Positions 1 to 8,053 of a stretch of 32,048 nt of DNA are shown here, in pieces. The DNA is from Acidiphilium rubrum (GTDB taxonomy: Bacteria; Pseudomonadota; Alphaproteobacteria; Acetobacterales; Acetobacteraceae). Where the stretch lies: positions 1-32,048 of the forward strand of contig NZ_FTNE01000029.1 in NCBI RefSeq assembly GCF_900156265.1, in the 5' to 3' direction. A program made the position numbers and the translations under genes. Numbering within the stretch: position 1 is the first letter of the stretch; the number at the start of each line of letters is the position of its first letter. Under the pieces are notes generated by a model that worked only from the letters and a program-made list of their open reading frames with translations, made no database searches and was not told where the DNA came from.

Positions 1-144
1 CCACGGTTGTCCCCCATCCAAGGATAGATTCCTACGCGTTACTCACCCGTCCGCCACTGACAATATTGCTACTGCCCGTGCGACTTGCATGTGTTAAGCA
101 TGCCGCCAGCGTTCGCTCTGAGCCAGGATCAAACTCTCATGTTC
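1..144 (-). rRNA. rrs: 16S ribosomal RNA, 5' end (partial)
   Basis: The minus strand reads as the start of a bacterial 16S rRNA. It has the universal GAGTTTGATCCTGGCTCAG segment (about 118-136), then the AGCGAACGCTGGCGGCATGC and TTAACACATGCAAGTCG blocks, and GGCGGACGGGTGAGTAACGC further on. The gene runs off the left edge, so only about 144 nt are present. The mature 5' end was placed near 144 by aligning GAGTTTGATC to E. coli positions 9-18. The short V1 loop and the AGCGAACGCTGGCGGCATGCTT wording fit Alphaproteobacteria, with Acetobacteraceae likely. The genus cannot be set from this fragment. Confidence 0.97.
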
Positions 145-538
145 ATCAATGCCAATACCCTCGCAGGTACAAACACCACGAACCAGACCCAGCCCACTCA
201 TTCACCATCCAGGCCACAAGACCCAGACAGCATTCGAAACATTCTGTCTTGCATCAAAAGATACATCATCAACGTTCGAAAGTTCATCAGAACCAATCAA
301 TGAAACCAGGTCCTTACCCAGCCACCAATCAACCCAAATCAACCACCACCACACCCAGGCCTAAACCCAGACACAGCAATCACCACCAATCACACCACCA
401 AGCCCTCTCAGACCCAGCAATACAATCAGTAGCCAAACGCCACCAACGTATCCCTTCCTAGCCTATTCACAAACCTCAAAGAACAAAACTGACGTTGCGG
501 TCTGACCCGCTCCGTCGGTCGCCGCCTCATCAGCGGTG
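145..538 (-). other. rrn leader: rRNA operon leader, C-poor transcript
   Basis: This is the transcribed leader between the inferred rrn start site and mature 16S. The plus strand is strikingly poor in G: by my count about 16 G in 180 bases at 301-480. The leader RNA is therefore rich in G and U and poor in C. Several short open frames exist here but are low-complexity and have no family signature, so I call no protein. The segment just upstream of 16S would normally pair with sequence beyond the 16S 3' end for RNase III processing, but that partner lies outside the window. Confidence 0.7.
474..485 (-). promoter_or_regulatory. boxA-like antitermination site in rrn leader
   Basis: The minus strand reads TGTTCTTTGAGG, close to the boxA consensus TGCTCTTTAACA bound by NusB/NusE. 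It lies about 50 nt after the inferred transcription start. The following GTGAATAGG and GAAGGGATACG segments resemble leader sequences I know from Acetobacteraceae and sphingomonad rrn operons. Family resemblance is from memory; the match itself is visible. Confidence 0.6.
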
Positions 539-544
539 AACGGG

Positions 545-573
545 CTTCTACGCGCCGCCCCGCCCCCTGTCAA
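545..573 (-). promoter_or_regulatory. rrn promoter (sigma-70 type)
   Basis: On the minus strand, TTGACA (568-573) and TAGAAG (545-550) are separated by exactly 17 bp. The first transcribed base should be near 538. The bases after the -10 element (CCCGTTCACCGC) are G/C-rich, like the discriminators of stringently controlled rRNA promoters. It points at the 16S gene and is the only strong promoter in the 145-736 interval. Confidence 0.8.
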
Positions 574-593
574 CGCCCACCAACGCATTCATT

Positions 594-637
594 GAAATTT
601 CTGAAAAACGTTGGCCAATACTAGAAACTTCTGAAAA
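594..637 (-). repeat. Direct repeat upstream of rrn promoter
   Basis: The 14-mers GAAATTTCTGAAAA (594-607) and GAAACTTCTGAAAA (624-637), given on the plus strand, differ at one base and start 30 bp apart. They lie about 20-65 bp upstream of the rrn -35 box, where UP elements and activator sites of rRNA promoters are usually found. Thirty bases is close to three helical turns, so both would face the same side of the DNA. Apart from these repeats I see no recognisable feature between the promoter and the clpB stop at 737. Confidence 0.45.
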
Positions 638-736
638 CAGGCGGCGCCTAAATGGGCCGGCACCGCCATTTTCACCATCGCAGTTCGGCCATGAGCAGAA
701 CGCATGCTCGATGGCATTTACATGACAGAAACAACC

Positions 737-3331
737 TCAAGCCACCTCCGCCAGAGCGCCCACAACGGTCAGACCATCCTCACCGACGCCGACCGTCACA
801 GTCTCGCCGTCGTGGATCGTACCGGCCAGAATCGCACTCGCCAGCCGGTTCTGCAGGCTGCGCTGGATCACCCGCTTCAACGGCCGCGCGCCATAGACCG
901 GGTCGTACCCCTCGTTCGCCAGCCAATCCCGCGCCGCCTGGTCGAGCCGCAGCGTAATCTTGCGGTCGGCCAGCAACGCCTCGAGATGGTGCAACTGGAT
1001 GTCCACGATCGTCGCCATATCAGCCCGCTGCAACCGCCGGAACAAAATGACCTCGTCCAACCGGTTGAGGAATTCCGGCCGGAAATGGCCACGCACCACG
1101 CGCATCACCGCCGCTTCGGCCATCATGACATCCTCGCCGTCCGGCTGCGCCGCCAGGATCTCACTGCCGAGGTTCGAGGTCAGGACAATGATGGTATTCT
1201 TGAAATCCACCGTCCTGCCCTGGCCATCCGTCAGGCGCCCATCGTCGAGCACCTGGAGCAGCACGTTGAAAACGTCCTCGTGCGCCTTCTCGACCTCGTC
1301 GAACAGGATCACCTGATACGGCCGCCGCCGCACCGCCTCGGTCAGCACACCGCCTTCCTCGTAGCCGACATAGCCGGGCGGTGCGCCGATCAGCCGCGCG
1401 ACCGCGTGCTTCTCCATGAACTCGCTCATGTCGATCCGCACCATCGCGCGCTCGTCGTCGAACAAAAACTCGGCCAGCGCCTTGCACGTCTCGGTCTTGC
1501 CCACCCCGGTCGGGCCGAGGAACAGGAACGAGCCGATCGGCCGGTTCGGGTCCTGCAGCCCGGCGCGCGCACGCCGCACCGCATCGGAGACCGCGCGCAG
1601 CGCCGCCTCCTGCCCCACCACGCGCGCGCGCAGCAGATCTTCCATTTTGGTCAGCTTGGCCCGCTCGCCTTCAAGCATCTTATCGACCGGAATGCCGGTC
1701 CAGCGCGCCACGACATGCGCGATCTGCTGCTCGGTGACCGCTTCATTCACCATCGCGCCGCCGGCCGTCCCATCGCCCGCGCCGGCCGCGAGCTTGCGCT
1801 CCAGATCGGGGATGACGCCGTACATCAGCTCCGATGCCCGGGCCAGATTACCCGCCCGCTGCACCATTTCCATCTCGCCGCGCGCCTGGTCGAGTTTTTC
1901 CTTGAGTTTCTGCGTCTCGTTCAGCCGGTCCTTCTCGCCCTTCCAGGCCGCCGACATCGCGTCCGATTTCTCCTCGATCGCCGCGATCTCGCCTTCCAGC
2001 CGCCCCAGCCGCTCCTTCGAAGCCGCGTCGTCTTCCTTGCGCAGCGCCTCGCGCTCGATTTTCAGCTGCATCAACCGCCGATCGAGCTCATCCAACGCCT
2101 CCGGCTTGCTATCCACCTGCATCCGCAGCCGCGATGCCGCCTCGTCGATCAAATCGATCGCTTTGTCCGGCAGGAACCGGTCTGAAATATAGCGGTTCGA
2201 CAGCGTGGCCGCCGCCACCAGCGCGGAATCCAGAATCCGCACGCCGTGATGCAGCTCGTATTTCTCCTTGATGCCCCGCAGGATCGAAATCGTGTCCTCC
2301 ACGCTCGGCTCATCGACGAACACCGGCTGAAACCGCCGCGCGAGCGCCGCATCCTTCTCGATGTATTTCCGATATTCATCGAGCGTCGTCGCACCGATGC
2401 AGTGCAACGCCCCGCGCGCCAGTTCAGGCTTGATCAGATTCGAGGCATCCATCGCGCCATCCGCCCGCCCCGCGCCGACCAGCGTGTGCATCTCATCGAT
2501 GAACAGGATGATCTCGCCATTGGCGGTCTCGATGTCCTTGAGCACCGCCTTCAGCCGTTCCTCGAATTCGCCGCGAAACTTCGCCCCAGCCACCAGCGCG
2601 CCGAGGTCGAGCGACATCAGCCGCTTGTTCTTCAACGCCTCCGGCACATCACCGTTCACGATCCGCAGCGCCAGACCCTCGACAATCGCGGTCTTGCCGA
2701 CGCCGGGCTCGCCGATCAGCACCGGATTGTTCTTGGTCCGGCGCGCCAGCACCTGGATCGCGCGCCTGATTTCCTCATCGCGCCCGATCACCGGGTCGAG
2801 TTTCTGCGCCCGCGCCGCCTCGGTCACGTCGCGCGCGTATTTTTTCAGCGCGTCGAAATTCTGCTCGGCATTCGCGCTGTCCACGGTACGGCCCTTGCGA
2901 ATATCGGCCACCGCCGTCTCCAGCGCCTGCGCCGAGGCACCTGCCGTCTTCAGCGCGCGCCCGGCCGCCGAATCGCTCGCGGCCAGCGCCACCAGCACGC
3001 GGTCCTGGGCGGTGTATTCATCGCCCGCCTTCTGCGCCATCGTCTGCGCGGCATCGAGCACCCGCACCAGATCGGGCGTGATCTGCGGCTGGCCCGCGCC
3101 GGAACCCTGCACTTTCGGCAGTTTCGCGACGGCCGCGTCCACCGCGAATTTCACCGCCGCCGGATCACCCCCGGCGGCGCGGATCAACCCGGTCGCAGCG
3201 CCCTCGTCGTCATCCAGAAACGCCTTCAGCAAATGCTCGGGCGTGATGAACTGATGATAATCCCGCACGGCAATGGTCTGTGCGGCCTGAACGAACCCTC
3301 TGGCCCGCTCGGTGAATTTTTCAAAATCCAT
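737..3331 (-). CDS. clpB: ClpB, ATP-dependent protein disaggregase
   Basis: This is a Hsp100/Clp ATPase that threads aggregated proteins through a hexamer and works with DnaK in the cytosol. The 864 residues match the usual ClpB length. The order is an N-terminal Clp repeat domain, a first AAA+ module ([19 protein letters not shown]), a long coiled-coil middle domain (about residues 400-520) and a second AAA+ module ([26 protein letters not shown]). The ATG at 3331 was chosen over an in-frame upstream start because family members begin MDFEKFTER-like and AAGGGA lies just before it. It is divergent from the MOSC gene. A possible heat-shock promoter lies at 3405-3433. Confidence 0.97.
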   Translation of the reverse strand: MDFEKFTERARGFVQAAQTIAVRDYHQFITPEHLLKAFLDDDEGAATGLIRAAGGDPAAVKFAVDAAVAKLPKVQGSGAGQPQITPDLVRVLDAAQTMAQKAGDEYTAQDRVLVALAASDSAAGRALKTAGASAQALETAVADIRKGRTVDSANAEQNFDALKKYARDVTEAARAQKLDPVIGRDEEIRRAIQVLARRTKNNPVLIGEPGVGKTAIVEGLALRIVNGDVPEALKNKRLMSLDLGALVAGAKFRGEFEERLKAVLKDIETANGEIILFIDEMHTLVGAGRADGAMDASNLIKPELARGALHCIGATTLDEYRKYIEKDAALARRFQPVFVDEPSVEDTISILRGIKEKYELHHGVRILDSALVAAATLSNRYISDRFLPDKAIDLIDEAASRLRMQVDSKPEALDELDRRLMQLKIEREALRKEDDAASKERLGRLEGEIAAIEEKSDAMSAAWKGEKDRLNETQKLKEKLDQARGEMEMVQRAGNLARASELMYGVIPDLERKLAAGAGDGTAGGAMVNEAVTEQQIAHVVARWTGIPVDKMLEGERAKLTKMEDLLRARVVGQEAALRAVSDAVRRARAGLQDPNRPIGSFLFLGPTGVGKTETCKALAEFLFDDERAMVRIDMSEFMEKHAVARLIGAPPGYVGYEEGGVLTEAVRRRPYQVILFDEVEKAHEDVFNVLLQVLDDGRLTDGQGRTVDFKNTIIVLTSNLGSEILAAQPDGEDVMMAEAAVMRVVRGHFRPEFLNRLDEVILFRRLQRADMATIVDIQLHHLEALLADRKITLRLDQAARDWLANEGYDPVYGARPLKRVIQRSLQNRLASAILAGTIHDGETVTVGVGEDGLTVVGALAEVA

Positions 3332-3404
3332 GTCTTGATCCCTTTCAGTCGGCGATCGGGCCGAACCGTCCCTCAATAGGCAACGGCGCGACCTTGCCGA
3401 TCAC

Positions 3405-3433
3405 AAATGGTTGTAGCATTGATCTCGCTCAAG
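3405..3433 (-). promoter_or_regulatory. Possible RpoH (heat-shock) promoter of clpB
   Basis: On the minus strand CTTGAG (3428-3433) and CCATTT (3405-3410) are separated by 17 bp. Alphaproteobacterial RpoH promoters typically have CTTG at -35 and a C-rich, CYTAT-like -10. The -35 part fits and the -10 part is only fair. Its place about 70 bp upstream of clpB, a classical RpoH target, is what makes it credible. It overlaps the ribosome-binding region of the divergent MOSC gene. Confidence 0.35.
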
Positions 3434-3444
3434 AGGGGGATTTG

Positions 3445-4200
3445 ATGCGGATCGACACGATGTATCGCTACCCGGTAAAGGGCCTGACGCCGGAGCCGCT
3501 GACGCATGCCGAACTCCGCCCAGGCCGCGCGATCGACTGGGATCGCGCCTTCGCCCTCGCCCAGGGCGACAGCCGGTTCGACCCGGCAACCCCGGCGTGG
3601 CGCCCGAAAACCGAATTCCTCTGCCTTGCCCGCAATATCGAAGCGGCACAGCTCACTGCGCGATTCGAACCCGCCACCGGCATCCTCACCCTGATCGCTC
3701 CGGATGGCGCGGCACTCGATGCCGAACCGCTCACCGCCGCAGGCCGCGCCGCCATCACCGCCTTCATCGCGGACGCTCTACCCGGTGCCATGCGCGGCAC
3801 CCCGCAGTTCGTTTACGTCGATGGCCATAGTTTCTGCGATCACGACGGCGCGGTGATCAGCCTGATCGGCATGCCAAGCCTGCAATCGCTCGGCGACGCT
3901 GCCGGCGCGCCACGCCAGCCGATGCGCTTTCGCGCCAATCTCTACCTCACCGGTCTCGAACCCTGGGAGGAATTGACCTGGATTGGCCGCACCATCGCGA
4001 TCGGCGACGCCCGCCTGCGCGTGACCGAACGCATCAACCGCTGCGCCGCCACCTGCGTGAACCCCGAAACCCGGCAGCGCGACGCCAACCCGGTCAAGGA
4101 ATTGATGGACCATTTCGGCCATGTCGATTGCGGCGTGTTCGCCGAAGTGCTGGAGGGCGGCCGCATCGCGCCGGGCGACTCCATCCGGCTGCTGTCATGA
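3445..4200 (+). CDS. MOSC domain protein (YcbX/mARC-like)
   Basis: The 251-residue protein has an N-terminal MOSC beta-barrel (MYRYPVKGL near residue 6) followed by a MOSC domain. Residues about 198-213 (ERINRCAATCVNP) carry the conserved cysteine that in this superfamily binds molybdenum cofactor or sulfur. YcbX and mARC relatives reduce N-hydroxylated compounds, but the substrate here is unknown. The ATG at 3445 follows a strong AGAGGGGGA ribosome-binding site; an earlier in-frame start at 3394 would lie inside the clpB control region. The stop overlaps the start of the next gene (ATGA), so the two are probably translationally coupled. Molybdenum cofactor genes lie downstream at 6472-8506, which fits. 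Confidence 0.85.
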   Translation: MRIDTMYRYPVKGLTPEPLTHAELRPGRAIDWDRAFALAQGDSRFDPATPAWRPKTEFLCLARNIEAAQLTARFEPATGILTLIAPDGAALDAEPLTAAGRAAITAFIADALPGAMRGTPQFVYVDGHSFCDHDGAVISLIGMPSLQSLGDAAGAPRQPMRFRANLYLTGLEPWEELTWIGRTIAIGDARLRVTERINRCAATCVNPETRQRDANPVKELMDHFGHVDCGVFAEVLEGGRIAPGDSIRLLS

Positions 4201-5702
4201 GCGCGCCCATCCTGCGCCCCGGCGAGACCGTCTGGCGCCTCGACCACGCGGATCGGATGGCGGTGATCATCGATGGCGCGGCCTATTTCCGCGCGCTCAA
4301 GGAAGCGATCCTGTCCGCCCGGCATTCAGTGATGATGATCGGCTGGGATTTCCACACCGGCATCCAGCTCGAACGCGATGGCGAGGCGACGCAGGGTGTG
4401 CCGAACCGGTTGGGCGATTTCCTCACCCATGTCGTCAAACGCAATCCATCCCTGCACGTCCATGTGCTGCGCTGGGATCTGGCGTTCATGAAAATGCCGA
4501 TGCGCGGCACCACGCCGCTGATCCTGCTCAACTGGCTCACCTCGCGCCGCATCCATTTCCGGCTCGATGGCAACCATCCCGCCGGTGGTTGCCACCACCA
4601 GAAAATCGTGGTGATCGACGACCGCCTGGCCTTCTGCGGCGGCATCGACACGACGGTCGGCCGCTGGGACACCGGCGAGCATATCGACGATGATCCCCGC
4701 CGCGACGAACCCGATGGCAAACGCTACGGCCCCTGGCACGACGTGACCACGGCGGTCGATGGCGACGCCGCCCGCGCCCTGGGCGATCTGGCGCGCATGC
4801 GCTGGCTGGCCGCCACCGGCAAGCGGCTCGCCCCACCACCGGCGCGTGCCGAAATTCCCTGGCCGCGCAGCCTGGAGCCGCGCTTCCGCGACGTCATGGT
4901 CGGGATCGCGCGCACCTGGCCGAAAACCGCCGAGATGCCCGAAACCCGCGAGATCGAGGCACTCTACGTCGCCGCGATCGCCGCGGCGCGCTACACCATC
5001 TATCTTGAAAGCCAGTATTTCGCCGCCCCGCGCATCGCCGCCGCCATCGCGGCGCGCCTTGCCGAGCCGGACAGTCCGGAAATCATCATCATCAACCCCA
5101 AACGCGCCGATGGCTGGCTCGAGGAGGAAGCCATGGGCTCCGCCCGCGCCCTGCTGCTGCGCGACCTCAACCGGCTCGACCACGGCGGCCGCCTGCGGTT
5201 CGCCACCCCGGTCAGCGCGGGCGATGCGGATATTTATGTCCACGCCAAGGTGCTGATCATCGACGACACCTTGCTACGGGTCGGCTCCTCGAACATCAAC
5301 AACCGCTCGATGGGCATCGACACCGAATGCGATCTCGCGATCGAAGTGCCGCACGAGGGTCCGGACCGCGCCGACCTGCGGGCGGCCATTCTCGACGTGC
5401 GGGACACGCTGCTTTCCGAGCACCTGGGCACCACTGTCGAACGTGTCCGCGAGGCCATCGCCGCACATGGCTCGCTGGTCCGCGCCTATGATGCGCTGCT
5501 GCCGGCCGCCGGCCGCCGCCTCGCGCCGTTCGAACCACCACCGATCAACGATCTGGAAGCCAAACTCGCCAAGAGCGGCGTGCTCGATCCGCATAGCGTG
5601 GAAGCCATGGCGCCGAATTTCCTGCGCGCCCTGCGCCTGATCAACAAACCGCGGCCGAAACACCTCCTCAACCGACTTACGCACCGCACGAAAACAGCTT
5701 AA
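4197..5702 (+). CDS. Phospholipase D family protein, cardiolipin synthase-like
   Basis: The 501-residue protein has two HxK(x4)D catalytic motifs: HQKIVVIDD (H134, K136, D141) and HAKVLIIDD (H349, K351, D356). The second is followed by a GSSNINNRS segment. Two such motifs in one chain are the mark of the PLD superfamily, which includes bacterial cardiolipin synthases and phospholipases. No N-terminal membrane segments are visible, unlike E. coli ClsA, so a ClsB-like or phospholipase role is possible. It overlaps the MOSC gene by four bases and sits 9 bp before pgsA, whose product supplies phosphatidylglycerol-phosphate, the route to the substrate of cardiolipin synthases. That context favours phospholipid synthesis. 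Confidence 0.88.
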   Translation: MSAPILRPGETVWRLDHADRMAVIIDGAAYFRALKEAILSARHSVMMIGWDFHTGIQLERDGEATQGVPNRLGDFLTHVVKRNPSLHVHVLRWDLAFMKMPMRGTTPLILLNWLTSRRIHFRLDGNHPAGGCHHQKIVVIDDRLAFCGGIDTTVGRWDTGEHIDDDPRRDEPDGKRYGPWHDVTTAVDGDAARALGDLARMRWLAATGKRLAPPPARAEIPWPRSLEPRFRDVMVGIARTWPKTAEMPETREIEALYVAAIAAARYTIYLESQYFAAPRIAAAIAARLAEPDSPEIIIINPKRADGWLEEEAMGSARALLLRDLNRLDHGGRLRFATPVSAGDADIYVHAKVLIIDDTLLRVGSSNINNRSMGIDTECDLAIEVPHEGPDRADLRAAILDVRDTLLSEHLGTTVERVREAIAAHGSLVRAYDALLPAAGRRLAPFEPPPINDLEAKLAKSGVLDPHSVEAMAPNFLRALRLINKPRPKHLLNRLTHRTKTA

Positions 5703-5711
5703 TCTCGCGCG

Positions 5712-6296
5712 ATGCTGACCGATCTGCCGAACGTCCTGACCCTGTCGCGGATCGCCGCCATTCCGCTGCTCGTGCTGCTGGTCGCGCTGCGCGACCCGAC
5801 CGCCGATCTGCTCGCCGCGGCCCTGTTCACCCTCGCCGGCATCACCGACTGGCTGGACGGGCGCCTTGCCCGCACCCGCCGGCAGCTCTCCAACCTCGGC
5901 CGCATGCTCGACCCGATCGCCGACAAACTCCTGGTCGGCGCCACGCTGATGCTGCTGGTCGGATTCCATCTGCTGCCGGCGTTCGGCATCTACCCCGCCA
6001 TCGTGATCATGCTGCGCGAAATCCTGGTCTCGGGCCTGCGCGAATATCTCGCGGGCATCAGCATCGGCCTGCCGGTCACCCGGCTCGCAAAATGGAAAAC
6101 CGCCGCCCAGATGGGCGCGCTCGGCGTGCTGCTGCTGGGCGACCAGGGTGCTGCGATCCTCGGCATCGGCGGCTTTCCCGCAACCGATATCGGCGGCGTG
6201 CTGATCTGGCTGGCCGCGATCCTGACGCTGATCACGGGCTGGGATTACCTGAACGCCGGGCTGCGGCATCTCATTCAACCCGATCCTGCGCCCTGA
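5712..6296 (+). CDS. pgsA: CDP-diacylglycerol--glycerol-3-phosphate 3-phosphatidyltransferase
   Basis: This is an integral membrane enzyme making phosphatidylglycerol-phosphate from CDP-diacylglycerol and glycerol-3-phosphate, the committed step to phosphatidylglycerol and cardiolipin. The 194 residues are normal for the family. The CDP-alcohol phosphatidyltransferase signature is clear at about residues 53-77: DGRLAR, then G, then DPIADK. Several hydrophobic helices follow. It starts 9 bp after the PLD-family gene and is probably in its operon. A palindromic intergenic element follows directly and may end or modulate the transcript. Confidence 0.95.
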   Translation: MLTDLPNVLTLSRIAAIPLLVLLVALRDPTADLLAAALFTLAGITDWLDGRLARTRRQLSNLGRMLDPIADKLLVGATLMLLVGFHLLPAFGIYPAIVIMLREILVSGLREYLAGISIGLPVTRLAKWKTAAQMGALGVLLLGDQGAAILGIGGFPATDIGGVLIWLAAILTLITGWDYLNAGLRHLIQPDPAP

Positions 6297-6313
6297 CCTT
6301 GGACGGACGAGAT

Positions 6314-6463
6314 CAGGCAAAGAAAGTCTTCTTTTTTGTGAACAAAAAAGAAGCAAAAAAAACTTCACTCATCTGGGCCCATGCCGGTGAAAACGCCCGT
6401 GCCCCAAGGTCAAAAAGTTTTTTGCGTCTTTTTTACAAAAAAGAAGCCTTCCCTTCAGACTGC
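6314..6463 (+). repeat. Palindromic intergenic element, copy 1
   Basis: The element has three parts. The left hairpin has arms CTTCTTTTTTGT (6328-6339) and ACAAAAAAGAAG (6342-6353). A GC-rich centre runs from TGGGCCC to TGCCCCA (about 6373-6408). The right hairpin has arms TCTTTTTT (6427-6434) and AAAAAAGA (6437-6444), with one mismatch further out. The two outer hairpins with their flanks (GCAAAAAAAACTT and AAAGTTTTTTGC) form one large inverted repeat. It separates pgsA from mobB. Related copies are at 24090, 26231 and 31746. Confidence 0.85.
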
Positions 6464-6471
6464 TCCTGAAA

Positions 6472-7029
6472 ATGTCAAATATCGTAACACCAAGACCCGT
6501 CCTCGCCCTGGTCGGCTGGTCCGGCAGCGGCAAGACCACCCTGCTGGCATCGCTAATCCCGCTCCTCACCGCGCGCGGCCTGATCGTCTCGACGCTGAAA
6601 CACGCCCATCACAAGGTCGACCCCGACCAGCCAGGCAAGGACAGTCATCGCCACCGCATGGCCGGCGCGACCGAGACCATGCTGGCCACCCGGGACCGTT
6701 TCGTGCTGTTTCGCGAGCATCGCAGCGAGGACGAGCCCGATCTCGCCCTGCTGCTGGCCCGCATGGCGCCAGCCGATCTCTACCTCGCCGAAGGGTTCAA
6801 ATCGGCCCCGGTCGACAAACTCGAAATCCACCGCCCCGCGCTCGGCAAGCCGCCGCTCTGGCCCGATTTCGAACACGTTATCGCCGTCGCGAGCGATGCG
6901 GCGCTGCCCGATTGCCCCCTGCCGGTGCTCGATCTCGCATCGCCGACGGCTGTCGCGGCATTCATCGTCACCCGTCTCGGCTTGAGATCGGGCAGTAATC
7001 CGGCGCATAACAGCATCAGCGGCTTCTGA
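6472..7029 (+). CDS. mobB: Molybdopterin-guanine dinucleotide biosynthesis protein MobB
   Basis: This is a small GTP-binding protein that assists MobA in attaching GMP to molybdenum cofactor. The 185 residues fit the family. The P-loop GWSGSGKTTL lies at residues 15-24, followed by the conserved LKHAHHKVDPDQPGKDSHRH segment typical of MobB and a LAEGFK motif. The start is 8 bp after palindromic element copy 1, and the ribosome-binding site is weak. It heads a rightward set with a lipoprotein gene, moaD and moaE, so it is probably part of a cofactor operon. Confidence 0.93.
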   Translation: MSNIVTPRPVLALVGWSGSGKTTLLASLIPLLTARGLIVSTLKHAHHKVDPDQPGKDSHRHRMAGATETMLATRDRFVLFREHRSEDEPDLALLLARMAPADLYLAEGFKSAPVDKLEIHRPALGKPPLWPDFEHVIAVASDAALPDCPLPVLDLASPTAVAAFIVTRLGLRSGSNPAHNSISGF

Positions 7030-7042
7030 AGGAATCAACACG

Positions 7043-7792
7043 ATGCGGCGTGGCTCCCGATCCATCACGATGAAAACACTCTCCAGACCCCTGACCCTCG
7101 CGGTTCCCGGCGCGATGGCGCTCCTGCTGTCCGGCTGCGCCGGCGTCGGCAATTACCTCGGCAGCACGCTCAACCCGTTCGGCGATCCCAACGCACCGAA
7201 GGGCTACGCGCTGAACATGCAGCGCGCCCGCGGCAACGATGTGGCGGTTGCCCCCATCCTGCCGCAGCCGGGCGATGTCTGGCCCGGCCCGGTCCGCCCG
7301 GTGCCGACCCTGAGCGACATCCAGCAGCACATGAACACCCCGCTCGGTCAGGAGTTCCAGAACGAGTACGGCCGCAAACCGACCGGCACCAACGCCTATT
7401 CCGTGCCGGAGGGCGGCATGGCGACGCCCGAACCCCACGCAGATAGCGGCCCGAACGCCGGCACCACCAAATTTGGCGGCTACGGCCACGCCGTGAACGG
7501 CAGCTCCACCTCACCCGGCAGCGCCCAGAGCGCGCTGCCCAACGAACCGGCCGCACCCGCCACCACGCCGACCCCGGCCAAGACCATCGGCAGCGGCAAG
7601 CAATTCGCGGTCGGCCAGACGCTGATGGGCCCGACCGGTCCGGCCGGCGTCGTCAGCGGATCGAGCAACGGCCGCTACCAGACCGTCGCCCCGATCAATG
7701 GCGGCGGCGGCGGCATCCTGATCCCGAACGGCAACGGCACCGCCACGCTGATCCAGCCCAACGGCCAGGTCGTCACCGTGCAGGGGCAATAG
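7043..7792 (+). CDS. Putative lipoprotein, function unknown
   Basis: The 249-residue protein has a basic N-terminus, a hydrophobic stretch and a lipobox LLSGC with the lipidated cysteine at residue 32. After that comes a Pro/Gly/Asn/Ser-rich, low-complexity body, including GGGGG, with no catalytic motif I recognise. A segment around residues 85-110 (WPGPVRPVPTLSDIQQH) looks like the only ordered patch. The ATG at 7043 has a good GAAGGA site. A later ATG at 7070 would give a tidier signal peptide but has no ribosome-binding site. It sits between mobB and moaD, 13 and 7 bp away, although nothing in it suggests cofactor chemistry. Confidence 0.7.
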   Translation: MRRGSRSITMKTLSRPLTLAVPGAMALLLSGCAGVGNYLGSTLNPFGDPNAPKGYALNMQRARGNDVAVAPILPQPGDVWPGPVRPVPTLSDIQQHMNTPLGQEFQNEYGRKPTGTNAYSVPEGGMATPEPHADSGPNAGTTKFGGYGHAVNGSSTSPGSAQSALPNEPAAPATTPTPAKTIGSGKQFAVGQTLMGPTGPAGVVSGSSNGRYQTVAPINGGGGGILIPNGNGTATLIQPNGQVVTVQGQ

Positions 7793-7799
7793 CCCTGCC

Positions 7800-8051
7800 G
7801 TGAAAATCCTCTATTTCGCCTGGTTGCGCGAGCGGATCGGCCACGCCGAAGACACGATCGATCCGCCCGACAGCGTCACCACGATCGGTGAGATGACCGA
7901 GTACCTGGCCGGCCTCAGCCCCGCCCACCAGCGCGCCTTCGCCAACCGCGATGCCATCAAGACCGCGCTCGATCAGGTGTTCGCGCCGCCCGAGACACCC
8001 CTGGGCGATGCGCGCGAACTCGCCTATTTCCCGCCGTTCACGGGCGGCTGA
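7800..8051 (+). CDS. moaD: Molybdopterin synthase sulfur carrier subunit MoaD
   Basis: This is a ubiquitin-fold carrier that delivers sulfur as a C-terminal thiocarboxylate to cyclic pyranopterin monophosphate. The 83 residues end in FTGG, the essential Gly-Gly tail, and begin MKILYFAWLRERIG, a typical MoaD start. The start codon is GTG at 7800. The stop is 2 bp before moaE, whose product is its partner in the synthase heterotetramer. Confidence 0.95.
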   Translation: MKILYFAWLRERIGHAEDTIDPPDSVTTIGEMTEYLAGLSPAHQRAFANRDAIKTALDQVFAPPETPLGDARELAYFPPFTGG

Positions 8052-8053
8052 CC

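Noticed and set aside
66-461. Plus-strand open frames over the 16S 5' end and leader
   Set aside because: They run opposite rRNA and low-complexity leader sequence; the peptides are His/Pro/Gln-rich with no recognisable signature.
652-957. Small plus-strand frame at the clpB 3' end
   Set aside because: It lies mostly antisense to clpB and has no ribosome-binding site or homology signature.
704-3379. Long plus-strand open frames opposite clpB
   Set aside because: They are antisense shadows of clpB in a GC-rich gene, rich in Arg/His/Pro and without family motifs or ribosome-binding sites.
6369-6569. Small frames running through the palindromic elements, with Lys/Phe/Leu-rich tails
   Set aside because: The similar peptide tails at all copies come from translating the T6/A6 hairpins and are not a protein family.
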